DNA of 64,000 nucleotides from Physcia stellaris (lineage: Eukaryota > Ascomycota > Lecanoromycetes > Caliciales > Physciaceae). This document shows, piece after piece, positions 12,880 through 26,501 of this stretch. Each line of letters begins with the position of its first letter. Position 1 is the first letter of the stretch. The DNA lies in the NCBI GenBank assembly GCA_018902385.1, contig JABSSW010000034.1, positions 62,001-126,000 on the forward strand, read 5' to 3'. A program made the translations under genes and the position numbers. The notes under the pieces are model-generated. The model worked only from the letters and a program-made list of their open reading frames with translations, ran no database searches and was not told the DNA's origin.

Positions 12880-13822
12880 CTAATTTTTTTTTTTTTCGCG
12901 AGCGTCGTTTCGACGATTCGTTATTATTTCGAAATAAGAAAATCTTGTTGAAAATCTTGTTGACTGATTTGAATGTCTGAATTTAGAAGTTTCACGATCA
13001 TCATTTTTCATTTCCAAATGCTTCGTTATTGCTTCAAAGCTCGATAAGATTTGACAACAATTTCTGAAAATGTTTTTGACACGATTGATTTTTTCATGCG
13101 ACGTTTTTTTCTGACTGTAAATAACATCGAGACGATGACGAAATCTAGAGACTGCAAAAACGCTGCGAGAATGAAATCGAAATAAATGTATTGAATTCGA
13201 GACGTTCAGATTTTAATCGAATGTAATCTCGATTAGTGTCAGCATGACGATCTTTTTTCGAAAACGACGACGATTCGTCGAGAGATCTGATTCATTGACG
13301 ACGTTTTGAAATATTGAAATCAACGTTTTGAACGATTTTGAACTTGCAATCGTGAAATGAATGCGATGAAAATCGTTCATCACATCGCGAAGCATTATCA
13401 AATTTTTCGTTGTCGACATAATATCATGTTCGATCATACGATCAGTTCGATCAGTTGACACGATATTGAAAACGATTGTAATGATATCGAGACTTCAGAA
13501 TATCGTTCATTTTCACTCGAAATTTTCGTTGACTATGACAAAATCAAAAAATTCATTGATTTGATTTTCGAATGAATCACGAAAATCTTTGCGTAAAAAT
13601 CAACAATGAAACACATTGTAGATATGCATGATTTCAAACAATTTCAATCGATATGAATTGTTCATACGTTGTAGTATTTTGTAAAAATTTAACTTTTTGT
13701 CATCGAGTTTGTCAGACGATTTAATCGTCTTGATGTTTCGTCGATCGAGAAAAACGAAATCTTTTCGACGTACTCTACGATTTTTCGATGCTTGTTGACT
13801 TGAATTATCATACGCTTTTGAA

Positions 13823-14038
13823 TCATTTTTGCATGATTTCGTACGTAATTGAAAATATTTTGCATCGTGTCAATAATATTTTTGCTTTGACGATCAGAAG
13901 TCGTTTTTTTGTTGTAACATACGAAATAAAATCTGATGAGAAATTCATACGAGAATGAAAATTCTTGTTGACGAAAAATGATGACAGATTTGTTGTTGCA
14001 AATATCGCGTTGTTGTTTGCAAATTCAATCATGAACAA
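13823..14038 (-). pseudogene. Element 2: integrase C-terminal segment
   Basis: The minus strand reads IEFANNNAIFATTNLSSFFV and then NKNFHSRMNF, the conserved C-terminal integrase block of chromovirus-like Gypsy elements. The preceding core (14,100-14,750) is decayed and not individually resolvable. Confidence 0.7.
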
Positions 14039-15558
14039 TCAAACATTTCAATCGTTTTGCATGTAATTGCAATATTGTCGCAATTGTTTCTCGATATTTT
14101 GATTGATTTTTTTCGATTTGTTCATCGATTTTTGAATGAAAAGCGATGAAAAGTTTACATTTGATATCGAGAATTTTGCAAAATGCTTGTCAAACGAACG
14201 ATATGAACTGAGAATCTCGATTTGACGTTATGAAAAAAAGTAAATCATGTGTACGAAATACGTAATTGATAAATATTTTGATCGTGATTTCAACATTGAT
14301 ATTTTCGTCGTTGACGATACAAAGCACGTAATAACGTTTTTGTTAAGTTTGTCAATTATCGTGCATATGACGTTATGATCGTGAACGTCGAGCAATTCGA
14401 TGATGAAATCTATTGATATGTCGATTCAACGTTGCAAAAAGTATGATCAAAAAAATGAACAAATCGTTTTTGCGATTTCTGAAAATTTTCGTGCGTTGAC
14501 ATTCATAACAATTACGTACGTATCGACGAATCGCTTTGCGCATGTTAAGTCAATAATAATCACGACGTATAAAATTTTTCATGCGATTAAAATTTGAATG
14601 TCTCGAGACAAAAAAGTTCATGAATTTTCCTGAGAAAATCAACGAATAAAAGAACATCGACGAACATTCATAATCGATCTTCTCGATACAGAACGTCGTT
14701 CTTTTCAATGCAATTTCGTAAATCAATTTCATTCAATTGAAAATGAAATTTTGCTCGATGATTTCACGATAAATCGTGCAATCATCGTCAATTCTGTTGA
14801 TCGCGAAAACTCGTTCGTAAATGAATTCGTCAGACTTCATCGCGTGAATCTCGAATCGTTTCGAAATAAACAATATTTGTTTTCGATATTGATGTCGTTC
14901 GTCAATATCGTTTTGAATCGTGAATCAAACATACGAATCAAAGCATCTGTTTTAACGTTCTGAATTTCGAATTGAAACTGAATGACAATATTGAATTTCG
15001 AGAAATTTCTGCTCAACGAATTTGACGAAAAGTTAGTTTTTTTGACGTCATGAAGATTTTCAAACTTTTGTGATCGATGAAAATTTTGACAAATTTTTCA
15101 ATGTTTTCAAGTTCAAAACGTCAATGTTCTAAACAACGAATAATGATCAACAATTTTTGTCATAAATTTCGTAGTTGCATTCGACTGAGATCATGTTACG
15201 ACTATAAAAAACAACGAGATGCAAAACTTTTTCGTCGTCGTATTGAGATAATATTTTCGCATTAACGTAATCAAAAAATCAATTTTCAAAATGATTTGTT
15301 TGATTCGATCGTAATGTCGTAATATGAAAGTTTCGATCATCGTTTTTTTGAAAAAATTGAAAACTTTTTCGATTTCAGCAGTTCATTCGAAATTCACGAA
15401 TTTTTTGATCATTCGAATGAAAGTTCGAATTTTTTTCGAAAATCACGAATGAATCGTCTGTAAAAGTTGACGAAATTCACGAAAATTTGCATTTTTTCAA
15501 ATTTGTAAAACGTTCTCAGTTGACAATGATTTTTATCTTTTTCGAATTCATGCGAAAG

Positions 15559-16515
15559 TCATTCATCGATAATATGACGCTCAGAAATGTCATTTTTTTT
15601 TTTGAAGAATTCGTATTTTTCAATATTCATTTGTAATTCGATTTTTTTGAGTTTTTTCAGCATTTTACGAACGTGAACGATGTGCTTTTTCTTGAATTTG
15701 CTGTAAATGAGAATATCATTTAGATAAATTTGACAGAAATCGTTCAAAAAGTTGAACAGCAAATCGTTCATGTAATGTTGTCAACTCGCGAATTCGTTGA
15801 TCAATTCGAAAGATAATATTCGATATTTGTACGATTTCATGAAGATAACGAATGTAATGAGTTTTTCATTTTTTTCATTCATTCGAAAGTTTGTTGAAAA
15901 TCGATATGATATTCAATTTGATCAAATATTTGCAATTTTGCATTCTAATTAGAGTTTTTTCGATCAGAAAAATGAAATATCGATTGCGTTTCGTGATGTG
16001 ATTAAATCGTCGATAATTCACACATAAACGTAATTGATCATTTGATTTGATTGCGAATAAAACGAACGAAACGTATGTTGTTTGACTGAATACGATGAAA
16101 TTCTTTTGAAAATTATTTTTCAATATTTCTTGAGTTTCTGAAATTTGAATTCGAACAAAAAATATATTCGACTTCGAAACAATGTATTGTTATCGTTTAA
16201 AAGTTCGATTTTGTGATCGTAAATTCGATGCGACGACAATTCAATTGTTTTTTGAAAATCGAATATTTTTGACAAATGTTTGAAATATTTCGACATTTTT
16301 TTCATTATACGTTCAAAAATCGATTTTATTTGCTCGTGTTTCAAAATCTTTTTGATCATGACGACAATTTTCAACGATTCAAAATTTGTTCGCAATGTCT
16401 TGAATGCGAAGTCGATTTGATTGATCGTAATGAAAAAACATTGCATTTTTTGTTTTCGATTTTTGAAATCGACGAGTAAACAAAAAAAAATCGCATCAAT
16501 TATCGCGATATTCAT
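15559..16515 (-). pseudogene. Element 2: reverse transcriptase
   Basis: In minus-strand order: SHRIYDHKIELLND (16,120-16,515), then SFVLFAIKSNDQLRLCVNYR, ITKRNRYFIFLIEKTL and KLNIISIFNKL (15,875-16,123), then FCQIYLNDILIYSK (15,559-15,771). The catalytic YxDD box reads YLND. Frame breaks separate the three segments. Confidence 0.85.
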
Positions 16516-17022
16516 CGAATCGTCTGAATTCAGTCTCGAGAATGAAAAAATTTCGAATTGTTGTTTCTTGATTTTTCAACGCTTGTTGCGTTGTTTTTTT
16601 AAGTCTTTTTTTTTGACGAATGTCGTTTTCGTAATCGCTGTGATATCAATTTTTGAGTGATTTGATTCAACGACGAACGACTCGTCATTTTGATCGATTT
16701 TCGAATGAATAAAGCAATCGAAGCATTTTGAATCGAATACGTTTGATTCGTTTTGTACATAAAGCGCTGAGAAACTAGATTGCGAACGAAATAAAATCGT
16801 ATATCGAAATTCTATTGCAGCAATATGTTTCGCGTTATTTGCTTTCGATAAAGAAATATCGCGACGTCAATTAAGTACGTCTCATCGACGATTTGAATCA
16901 AAAATTTCCAGACGTCGAATCTGCACTGCTTTGATGAATATACTGTCATGATGATTACATCTGAACGATTTGAAAATCAATTTATCGTAAATTATATTCA
17001 AAATAATTTCATGTTTGTTTAT

Positions 17023-17387
17023 TCACGATTTTTCTAGAATTATCGAATGATTGTTCAAATCGATGATGAACAAAGAAATTGTCAACTCGAAATGCAAATC
17101 AATTGTCAACTTGAAATAAATGACATGAATTATTGAAGAAATTTGACGATCGTCGAATTCGATAATGAATTTCGATTTTAATAAAAATACGAAATTCATA
17201 TTCAGCATGTTGCATACAAGTTGCGCAATTTCTTTATCAATGAAAGCATAATCAGTTGCATCAATGTTATTAAAGTTTCTAATTTATGTTTATTATCGTT
17301 GAATGACAACGTACAATTGATGACTAAAGATTGTTTAACAAAGAAATCAAACAATTCGTCATGATAAATAAAAAAATTTTTAAACAC
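17023..17387 (-). pseudogene. Element 2: protease segment
   Basis: Two adjacent minus-strand frames contain SLVINCTLSFNDNKHKLETL and FIIEFDDRQISSIIHVIYFK, matching the protease region of the outer element block by block. The active-site triad is not intact. Confidence 0.65.
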
Positions 17388-17499
17388 TCATCAATCGCGT
17401 TTTTGATGTGAATTATCAATTTTTCGAATCAAATTCGCTCGATTCGTTGATCATGTTCATGTAAAACATTTGCATTTTGTGTCAATAACGCTTTTGATG

Positions 17500-18043
17500 T
17501 TTGTAAACGTTCGAACACATTTTTCATACGTGATCGATTTCATCGCATGTGAAACATTTGCTCGTGACGATCAATTTGTTTGTCATCAAATCATGAATTT
17601 TGATTTCAACGTTGAAATGAAAATGAACGACAAACTTCACGAAAAGAATCGAGATAACAAGTTTCGTAAAAAGCATCGAAATCGAAGCGACAAAAGTTGA
17701 TTTGAATTGAAACAATTCAGAACGTTGTTGACGTGTCGCGATCTTTTCTTTTCGAAAACTCGATTGTCGATTGTATATTTGTTGCAAAATGATTCGAATT
17801 TCATCGAACGTGAAATTCGCGTGAATATACACTCATCGTTTTTTTCAAATTTCAGAAGATTTTGTTCATCAATTTCTCGATCTTGATGACTTCGCTATAG
17901 TCGATTGAATTGCTAAGACGAAGAAAAATGAAATAAAAGAACTGAAAGTTCTGAATACTCATGATCAATGCCCGGAATTGAATACGCATATTGCGTTTGA
18001 AGTCAAAATTTTCGAAAATGAAATTCAAGAATTTCAACATCAT
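17500..18043 (-). pseudogene. Element 2: Gag C-terminus with zinc knuckle
   Basis: The minus strand near 17,540 reads CFTCDEIDHV-stop-KMC. This is a C-x2-C-x4-H-x4-C knuckle interrupted by an in-frame TGA. Upstream frames (17,524-18,043) are consistent with decayed Gag. Confidence 0.65.
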
Positions 18044-19144
18044 ATGTCAGTTCTTGAAATGATTCATGTCGATATCACGTATCGATTGTATGTGATCATC
18101 GACATCATTTTCAATTCAGTCAATCACAATAGTGATTGCGATCATGTTCGTGTCGTAATGATCGACGTTGATCGTCATTTTATCATGCATTTTTGTTTTT
18201 CAGACACGTCAAATAGATTTCATTTCGTCGATGAATTTAAAAAAATCTGAATGAACTTTTGAACGTCGTTTGCTTTTATTGAAAAAGTTAATTACGTTGA
18301 TTTCGTCGTCGTTGTTTTTATCGTTGTCATCAAAATTTCGTGTACGATCGCGAGTCGTGATTAACAAAACGTCATGATTTTTTTTTGAAAAAAATGTAAT
18401 CGTGTTGCTTGATTAAAAGTCGATCACGCGTTTGTTCGTAATTAGTTTTCAATGTATTTATTTTTTTACGAATTTCATCGAATTGACGTTTGTATTGATC
18501 AACTCGTCACGATCGACGTTGACGATATTGTACAAATTCTGATATTGAATCAAAGCGTTCAAATAATTGTCACGATCAATGCGTAATCGATCAAATTTTT
18601 TCAAAAAGTCGATGATTTTTTGATTGATTCATCACTTCAACTGATCGATAATGACGATGTTCAGAAAATGAATTGCTTCGTTATTTTTCATTTTTATGAA
18701 CTCGATCGTTGAAACAGATCGACGACGTTTGAATTGCTCGACGAAATTCTCGTCGAAAAAATTGTCATTGATTTTTGTAACATACGATTCACATTGAAAC
18801 GTAGCGTTTTAAGACGTTGTTTCATCGAAGTAAAAAATTCGAAAAAAGTTGTTTCGTGATGACTTCGAATCATAACTAGAAATGAAAAGTTGAAAAATGA
18901 TAAAAAAAAAAAAATTAATCGAATCAGTTTTTTTTTATCGTCGAAAATATCGTCGTTTGCGTGAAAATTCGATTTGTTATTTCACGATTTTCGTCAAATG
19001 TTTCGTCAAAAAAACTTTTGATCGTTTGTTTGATCAACAGAATTTTTCGTCGTTTGTTTCGTCAAAAGAATTTGATCGATTTGAAATTTTATTTTTGAAC
19101 GCTCGCGTATCACGACGAGCGATAAAATTGAAAATTTATTGTAA

Positions 19145-19369
19145 TATCATGAATCGTGTTTGAATAAACGTATTATTGACTAGCTAGACGAAGACAATAA
19201 GTCTGCAGAAACAAGTAGATACAAAATGATGAAGTTGCAAACAGTGTGCGACGTCAAGTTTCAAATCACGCTAATCTCAACGTAAAATTAGAAAGATAAT
19301 TCGTTGTTCGATTACATATCATATTAACTATCTATTTGTCAGATTTATTTGCCAGACATGCTCGTAACA
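19145..19369 (-). repeat. 5' LTR of nested element 2
   Basis: 225 bp, followed by CATTC (19370-19374), the second half of the target-site duplication. Confidence 0.92.
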
Positions 19370-19948
19370 CATTCATTCAATTTTTCATTTTTGATTGTTA
19401 AAAAAAATTTCAACGATTCGTTGAAAAAATAACACAACGATTTTTCGAAATTCGTTATCGCAAATGAAACGTTCGAATGAAAATTCGACGACATATTGCA
19501 ATTTCGATATCATTATCATCGTTTTCAATATCGTTGCAAATGATCGAATTGAAATTTTCACGATCACATTTGATATTATGTCGACGACGATAAATTTCAA
19601 AATATTCAAAATATCGTCGATGTTTTTCACGAAATTCATTCAAAAACAACAGATTTTGTTTTGCGAAATGATTAAATCGTGAATTTTATTGTTTATGATC
19701 GATCAAAAAATTGTCATTGAATTCGTTACAATTTATCTTTAAATTGACGTCAATAATTTTTTTCGTTGTTATTCGTTTCATTGTCATTTTGCGTTATTTA
19801 CAATCAAAATTTACGTCGCATGAAAAATTGAATCGTATCAAAAACATTTTTAAAAATTGTCGTCAAATTTTATTAAACAATAAATCATAATGTAAAATGT
19901 TATACAATGATATGAATAAACAACAAAAAATTCGAATATTTGCAAATT

Positions 19949-20268
19949 TGTAAAATTCGTACTAGAAATAGTATAATTTAATGAATTATTGACATCAAAA
20001 ATATATAGTTTAAAATGTAATATATTGATTTATTAATCGTTACAGAACAAATTACGTTTTGCAATTGTTTTTTATTTACATTCTATCTATTCAATCGTAC
20101 AAATTCGATCGATTTCGATTGACAATATGAACTTGTTGAATTTATCGTTGATCGAATTGTAAAATGATTGAAATTGATTTTTTTCGAAATCATTCGAATT
20201 TCGATAATCGAATTGTTTGACGAAATGCGAATCGCATTTTCGAAAATTTTGAATTTTTATTTTTTACA
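19949..20268 (-). repeat. 3' LTR of nested element 3
   Basis: 320 bp, TGTAAAATTCGTAC...TTTTTACA, preceded by AAATT. Confidence 0.93.
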
Positions 20269-21687
20269 TACGTTTTTTTTTAAACATCGAATTTTTTGAA
20301 ATCAACATGTTAACAAAAACTTTGACGTATTTTGTTTGTTTTGATTTTGCATTGACTTGAAAAATCATTATGATCGTGATTTTCGCATTTCGAAATATTT
20401 TTGTTCGAATTCAATAATCAGTTTGCGTTAAAAATCTGAAAAAATATTTTTGAATGATTCAAAAAAACATAATTTGATGAATCAATTGTTTGCTGTTTTC
20501 ATGATCGAATGTTTGATTTCGTATCATTCACAATTTTCGATATGATGATTGACAATTGATTTGTTGACAAAAAGTTCTGAATTCGAACATTTTTTCATTT
20601 TTTTCATTTTTTTATTTCGAATATCAACATCGATATCATGAAAAAATGTGTAACGCGATAAACGCTCATTAATCGCGATCGCATTAATATTTAATTTTCG
20701 AATTTTTTTTTTTTTTTTACATCATTTCACATTTTTATTCAACGATTTATCGTTCGATCAAATCGAACAACAATTTTTGAAAATGTTTTTGACACGATTC
20801 AATTTTTTATGCGTCGTAAATTTTAAACAATAAATAACACACAAAATTTTAAAAACGAAAAATGTGTTAACATGCAATAAATATTTCAATTTATTTTTTT
20901 TTGATTTTCGATGATTTGTTTTCTTATTGACATCAAATTTTTTCGAATTTTCGTTATGAAATTGTCGCAAAGTTTTTCGAAAATATTTGACAAACGATGC
21001 AAATTTTCAAATCGCGTTTTCATAATTTTTTCATTTCACGAAATAATAAAAATCGAATTCGTTGTAAAATTTGTTTGAAATTTCATTTGTTTTGAAAATT
21101 TTGTTGTTTTTGATGATTTCGATTTCATAAAATTTTTTCGTGATTTTCATTTTTATGTTCTCGTCGAATTCAATATTTTCAATTTGATAAAAAAATTCAA
21201 AAAAATGTGACGTATGCGCGTTTTTTTTTTTTTTAAAATTGAATTTTTTCAAAAAAAAAACGTAAAAAACGTCGTGAATGCGTCAGCGTTTGAATAAATT
21301 TAAACGATAAATTTGATTTTTTATAATTTTTAAAATTTGAAATGAATTAAAGAATTTTCATTTCAATTTTTTGTTTCGTTTAATTTTGATGTTTTTATCG
21401 TTCAAATTCACGTAATTTTCGACGTTGTATGACATTGATTTCGTACGTTCGTTTTTATACATCGTTTGTTGTTGTTGTGTCATGAATAAATTGTTTTTCA
21501 ATATTCGAAATAATTCAATTAAATGTTCAACGTGTTTTTTTGCGAATTTGAATTTAATTTTTTTGTTTCATGTTTTTTCCAAAAACATGCGAAATGAATA
21601 TTCAAACATAATTTCGAACGAAAAAATATTTGTGAATGCATGTTTGTTATTGTTGTAAACGAATTCGATCATGAACAACAATTTTAT

Positions 21688-22020
21688 TCAATCATTTTGC
21701 TCGAAATTGACAAAAACGCGAAAAAATTGTTTCATGACGTTGTTCATTCGTTCGATCTGTTCATCGATCTGAAAATGAAAAACGATTGACAATTTACGTT
21801 TGATTTTCAAAACGTAACACAGTGTATCGTTGTATTTGAACGTGAAAATGAAATTTCTGTCGATGACGATTGACGAAAAAAAATCGTGAAATCGAATGAT
21901 TTCGCGAAATAAAATTTCAATCAAATTTTTTGCGAAAATCGTTTTAATTATTGATATGTAATGAATCATTTTCGTTAAACGATTCACAATCACTAAAATC
22001 GAATCGTAAATCGTTTCATT
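21688..22020 (-). pseudogene. Element 3: integrase core
   Basis: The minus strand reads VNRLTKMIHYISIIKTI, then LFREIIRFHDFFSSIVIDRN, FTFKYNDTLCYVLKIKRKLS and FHFQIDEQIERMN. These are the successive blocks of a Ty3/Gypsy integrase catalytic core (VDRLTKMxHY; LHGxPxSIVSDRG; AFHPQTDGQTER). The expected catalytic Asp residues appear as N or are lost, fitting G-to-A damage. Confidence 0.85.
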
Positions 22021-22577
22021 TCATGTTTTATTTGAAAAAAATTTTGTCACGAAATTCCAAAAAAATCAATTCATTTAAATTCAAAAATCGAAAAAAAAAA
22101 AAATTCGTCGTATGATTTGTGTCGTGCAATTTTGTTTCGTTTGCAAACGACGCATGTTTCACAATGTTTTTTGATTTGTTGTCGCATTTCAAAAATTTCG
22201 ATAAAATTTTGATTCGATCAATAATATTTTCGACGTATCAATTTCAACGTTCGTTCGATGTCGAAATGATCAACGAGCGAATTATCGTAATATGCACGAA
22301 TAACGTTTTCACGCAAATTTTCTGAAATGTAAACGACATCGTCGTAATACAAAAATTCATTTTTGTGTTGTCAATTGTCTGTTTTTGTTTTCGAAATAAT
22401 TAATTTTCGACATATTTCAAAAACGAATTGATTTTTAACGATCAAATCACGAACGAAATTCAACAATGAAAATGTTGATTCGTCGTTATATGTCGTTTTT
22501 TTTCGTAAAGCAATTTGTATTCGAATTTTATGCATTGCGCATTCAAATACAATCGTTAATTTTAACACAAAAATTTT

Positions 22578-23332
22578 TCATTTTATGAATGTCACGTTTG
22601 ATTTTTGTTCAATCGAATATTTCGAATTTTTTGAATCGAATGTTTTCGAAACAACGTTGATTGATTCGATTGTTAAATCATTTAAATGCAATCGACGTTT
22701 CATGTTATGTATCGCATTCATGAATCGTTTTATGATATGCATTGTATTCATGATTTTGATCGCATTTATTCGCATTTTTTCGAAACGTTTCGAGTTTGCG
22801 ATCAATAATTTTTGCAATTGTTTCAAAATTTGACGATTGTTTTCGACGTTTTTTTCAATAATCGTTATGTGATCAAATCGTTTTGAAAATTCGTCAATAA
22901 AATTTTTGTTATCGAAACGATAATCGATTAAAAAATTATATCGAATCAATTTTTGAATTCATCGAATTTGACGTGACGACAATTTAATTGTGATCATAAA
23001 TTGTTTCAAATTGCGATAATCAATAAAAACAAAAATTTGTTTTTTTGCGTTTTCGAAATAATGTTTTCATTGTTTGAACGAAATCACAATAATCAACAAT
23101 TTCTTGTCATGAATTTCGTAATGATATTCGATCGAAATCAATTTGCGCGAGAAATACGCAACAAAATGTCAATGATTTTCGTCGTTTTGTTGACATAAAA
23201 TGATTTTAAAATCTTGTCGAATGCGTCGATTTCGACTCGAATAACACGTTCGAAATCGAAATGACGTAAAATTGATATTTCGATAAATGTTTTGCGAAAT
23301 TGTTTGAAAATTTTCAATGTTTCGTTGATCAA
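22578..23332 (-). pseudogene. Element 3: RNase H
   Basis: The minus strand 23,138-23,332 contains SILRHFDFERVIRVEIDAFD (LxHFDPExPIRVETDAS block). At 22,578-22,949 comes RYNFLIDYRFDNKNFIDEFS (RFxFxIxYRPGxxNxxADALS block). Frames are interrupted between them. Confidence 0.8.
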
Positions 23333-23981
23333 AAAAATGTAAATATTCGATAATTTGTTGCGATTTCGATTTTGATTTCGTTTGCGTTTACGAATATTTT
23401 TTCGAAATTTTTGTGATTTTTAGCATAACGATCAGAAATTCAGCAATTTTATTGAAATATTTAATGAATCGTCGATAAAAATTAACGATGTCGAGAAATT
23501 GCATGATGTCGAAAACGTTGCGAAATATTGATCATTGTTGAATAATTTCGATTTTTTTGTTTTGCATTTTCATTTTTAGAAAAAAAAAAACGACGAATTC
23601 AAGAAAATTTATTTCGTCAACGAATCATTTGCATTTTTCAAAAACAATGTATAGTTTATTTTTCTTAAAACGATCAAAAATTCATTTGATATTGTCGACA
23701 TGAATTTCGACGTTAAATCGAATAAATTATTATATCATTCAGATATACAATGACGTTAATATCGAGACGAATCGCTAAAATTTTATTGATGAAATTTTGA
23801 AACGTCGTCGAAACGTTAATAAAATCGAAAAGAAATACGTTATATTCGAAATGATCATATCGAATACGAAAAATTGTTTTTCATTCGTTTTCATGCTTAA
23901 TACGCAATCGATGATAAGCAACAATCAAATCAATGCTGATATATTTGACGATTTTGTTAAATTTATTTAAATTTTCATCGA

Positions 23982-24473
23982 TTAACGATAAAAATATCTA
24001 TTTTTTATCGTGAAAACATTAAAATTTCTGTAATTCACGCATAATCGTAAATTATCGTTTTTTTTTTTGACGAACAAAATGAACGTCTTTGCAAAAAATT
24101 GTGAAAATCGAATGAAATCGTTAATTAAATGTTTTTCGATGTAAACACGTAATATTCGAAACTCATTTTCGAATAAAAAATAAATTGATTCATGCGACGA
24201 TTTTTTGTTTTTTTTTAAATCAATAACATGATCGTTTGAATTATAATTCGAAAATTCGTAAATTTTATTTTCGTTATCGAATTTTTCATACGTTTTTAAA
24301 ATATCGAAAAGAATGATTTTGACATCGAATTTTTTTTTCATTTCAATCAAAACAAATTTTATTTGAATTCGTTTTGAAACATGCATTTCATACATGTCGA
24401 ATTGTTTGTCAATATATATTCGTACGAACATGAAATACGTTTCGATTTCGTTATCGATGACGTTTATGATCAA
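23982..24473 (-). pseudogene. Element 3: protease/RT N-terminal part
   Basis: 163-residue minus-strand frame with HVIDLKKNKKSSHESIYFL (the YDHxIxL...xGPxYxLS entry), then FVKKKNDNLRLCVNYRNFNV and FTIKNRYFYR (FVKKKDGSLRxCVDYRxLNxxTIKNRYPLP). The frame stops where the RT palm would continue. Confidence 0.85.
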
Positions 24474-25099
24474 TTGTTTTGATTCGATGTTTTCGATACG
24501 ACATGTGATGAAAATGAAATGTTTTTTTTTGCAACGTCAAGTTTTGATATTGTCGTCGTTTCAATTCATTTTGATTTTCGAAAATTGTATTCAAAACATG
24601 TTTAACGTTAAATCTCAGTTCAGATTCACGATCAGAAACGATTTCTCGAAGAAACGACTAATTCTTTTGACGTTTGACACTTCGAATTGTACGAAATAAA
24701 CGTCATACGTCTTCAAACGATGACTGTCAACTGTTATTGCATCACAGCTTAGAGTTTCAGAGCGACGAAAATTCAACTTCTTCGCATAAGCATGACTTAT
24801 CAGATTAATTTTCGTTTTTGTATCGAGTATTGTTTTCGATTCGTTTCAAATTTTGTTTTCGCTTTGTATGTTAATCTTGATTTTGACGCATTTACGAATC
24901 ACGAATTTTTTAAACTTTTTGCGTCGTTTTTTTTGTTAGCATGATTCTTGTTCATGTCTGAAAAAAACGACGTATCGAAATCGAAATTCGAAAATTTTTT
25001 CTTTTTAACGATTTGAACGAAAATCATCAAATCGATTAGTTTTTTGATTGTTCAAAAATTTGATCAACGAAAATGATTTTGTTTTTTTTGTTTGTACAA

Positions 25100-25638
25100 A
25101 TTTCGATTTGATGATTTGATTTGTCACAATTTATACAATTATTTTTGTTTTGAATTTTTTTGAATTCGCTGACGAATCAGCGATACATTCGAATATTTTT
25201 CGATTTGATTGATTCGTGATTCGAATTGATTTTAATATTTTTGATTTTTTTATTTTTGAATTTCGCAATTTTGAATTTTTCGTTTTCGTTTTCAGAATTG
25301 TCAATATCGAACGAAATTTTACGCTTTTTGAAATTCTTGAATTCTTTTTTCAGAATTTGAACGTTTTTCATACGCTTGAGTCGTTCAAACAATTTCGTCT
25401 TTGTGAAAATTTTCTTTTTCTTAAAAAACATGCAGCGAAATTTCAAACGTAATTCGTCACGAAAATCATTGAATTTCATTGCTTTCGTGAATTTGAATTC
25501 GAATTTCAATTCAGCAAACATATTTATTCGTTCGACATTGTAATTCTTAATCGATTGATTGTGACTCTGTTTGTGCTTGCGATATTTTCTCAAAAAATTC
25601 TGTTGCAACGTGATTGCTCGTTCGATGTCGTTTTTCAA
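25100..25638 (-). pseudogene. Element 3: Gag with zinc knuckle
   Basis: A 153-residue Lys-rich minus frame (25,177-25,638) begins with a helical capsid-like segment and ends in a basic region. Just downstream, near 25,100-25,140, the minus strand reads CINCDKSNHQIEIC, a C-x2-C-x4-H-x4-C knuckle. Separate frames, so decayed. Confidence 0.65.
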
Positions 25639-26182
25639 AAAAATCTTGAATTCGTTTCAAATGTATTGCTTGTCTGAATGAAAATCGATTTTTGCGTTTC
25701 AAAACTTGTTCGCATTGCTATTTGATTTAAAATAAATATCAACGTATGCGATCTTGACTAAATTCGAAAATTGAATCATGTGATTCACGTTGTTTTGCGT
25801 GAATTGATTTTTCATTTATTTGCATCATTTTTTCATTTTTTGTATTTTTTTTTTTTTTATATTGATTCGATGTCGTTTCGATAATTTTCATGACGAAAAG
25901 TTTTCAAACAAAATCAAAAACAAAAATAAATGAAATAAATACAAATGAAATAAAAATTACAAATTTCGAACGTTCAGTATTTCGAGCTTGCAATCTGATT
26001 TTTTTTATGATTTTTTCGATTTGTTGTTTGTAATAAATCAATCAAAAAATACGTTAACATTCTCGACAAACTCAAAAAACAAATCATTATCAGAATTCGA
26101 CATGATGTATGCGAAACAACAAAACTGTATTTTGTTAAATATACACGAATGACATCATTTTGAGATATGATAACGATTAAAA

Positions 26183-26501
26183 TGTAAAACTCGTACTAAA
26201 AATAATATAGTTTAATGAATTATTGACATCAAAAATATATAACTTGAGATGTAATATATTGATTTATTAATCGTTACAGAACAGATTACGTTTTGCAATT
26301 GCTTTTTATTCACATTTTATTTATTCAATCGTACGAATTCGATCGACTTCGATTGACAATATGAATTTGTTGAATTTATCGTTAATCGAATTGTAAAATG
26401 ATTGAAATTGATTTTTTCGAAATCATTCAAATTTCGATAATCGAATTGCTTGACGAAATGCGAATCGCATTTTCGAAAATTCTGAATTTTTATTTCTTAC
26501 A
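26183..26501 (-). repeat. 5' LTR of nested element 3
   Basis: 319 bp, followed by AAATT at 26502-26506. It differs from its partner at about 21 positions plus a 1-base indel. Confidence 0.93.

Larger units (their letters stand above)
12656..19369 (-). mobile_element. Nested Ty3/Gypsy retrotransposon 2 (6.7 kb, minus strand)
   Basis: LTRs 12656-12879 (224 bp) and 19145-19369 (225 bp) are about 90% alike. The target-site duplication CATTC is intact at 12651-12655 and 19370-19374. Read on the minus strand, LTRs begin TGTTACGA and end TGATA. Domain order on that strand (Gag knuckle, protease, RT, integrase) is standard. It sits inside the outer element, so it inserted later. It keeps many CT/AG dinucleotides and is visibly less hypermutated than its host. 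Confidence 0.93.
19949..26501 (-). mobile_element. Nested Ty3/Gypsy retrotransposon 3 (6.55 kb, minus strand)
   Basis: LTRs 19949-20268 and 26183-26501 (320 and 319 bp) begin TGTAAAA and end TTACA. The target-site duplication AAATT is intact at 19944-19948 and 26502-26506. Minus-strand domains run Gag, CCHC knuckle, RT, RNase H and integrase. The LTR is unrelated to those of the other two elements. The Gag end (24,600-25,700) keeps more CT/AG than the RT-integrase part, so mutation load is uneven along the element. Confidence 0.93.
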
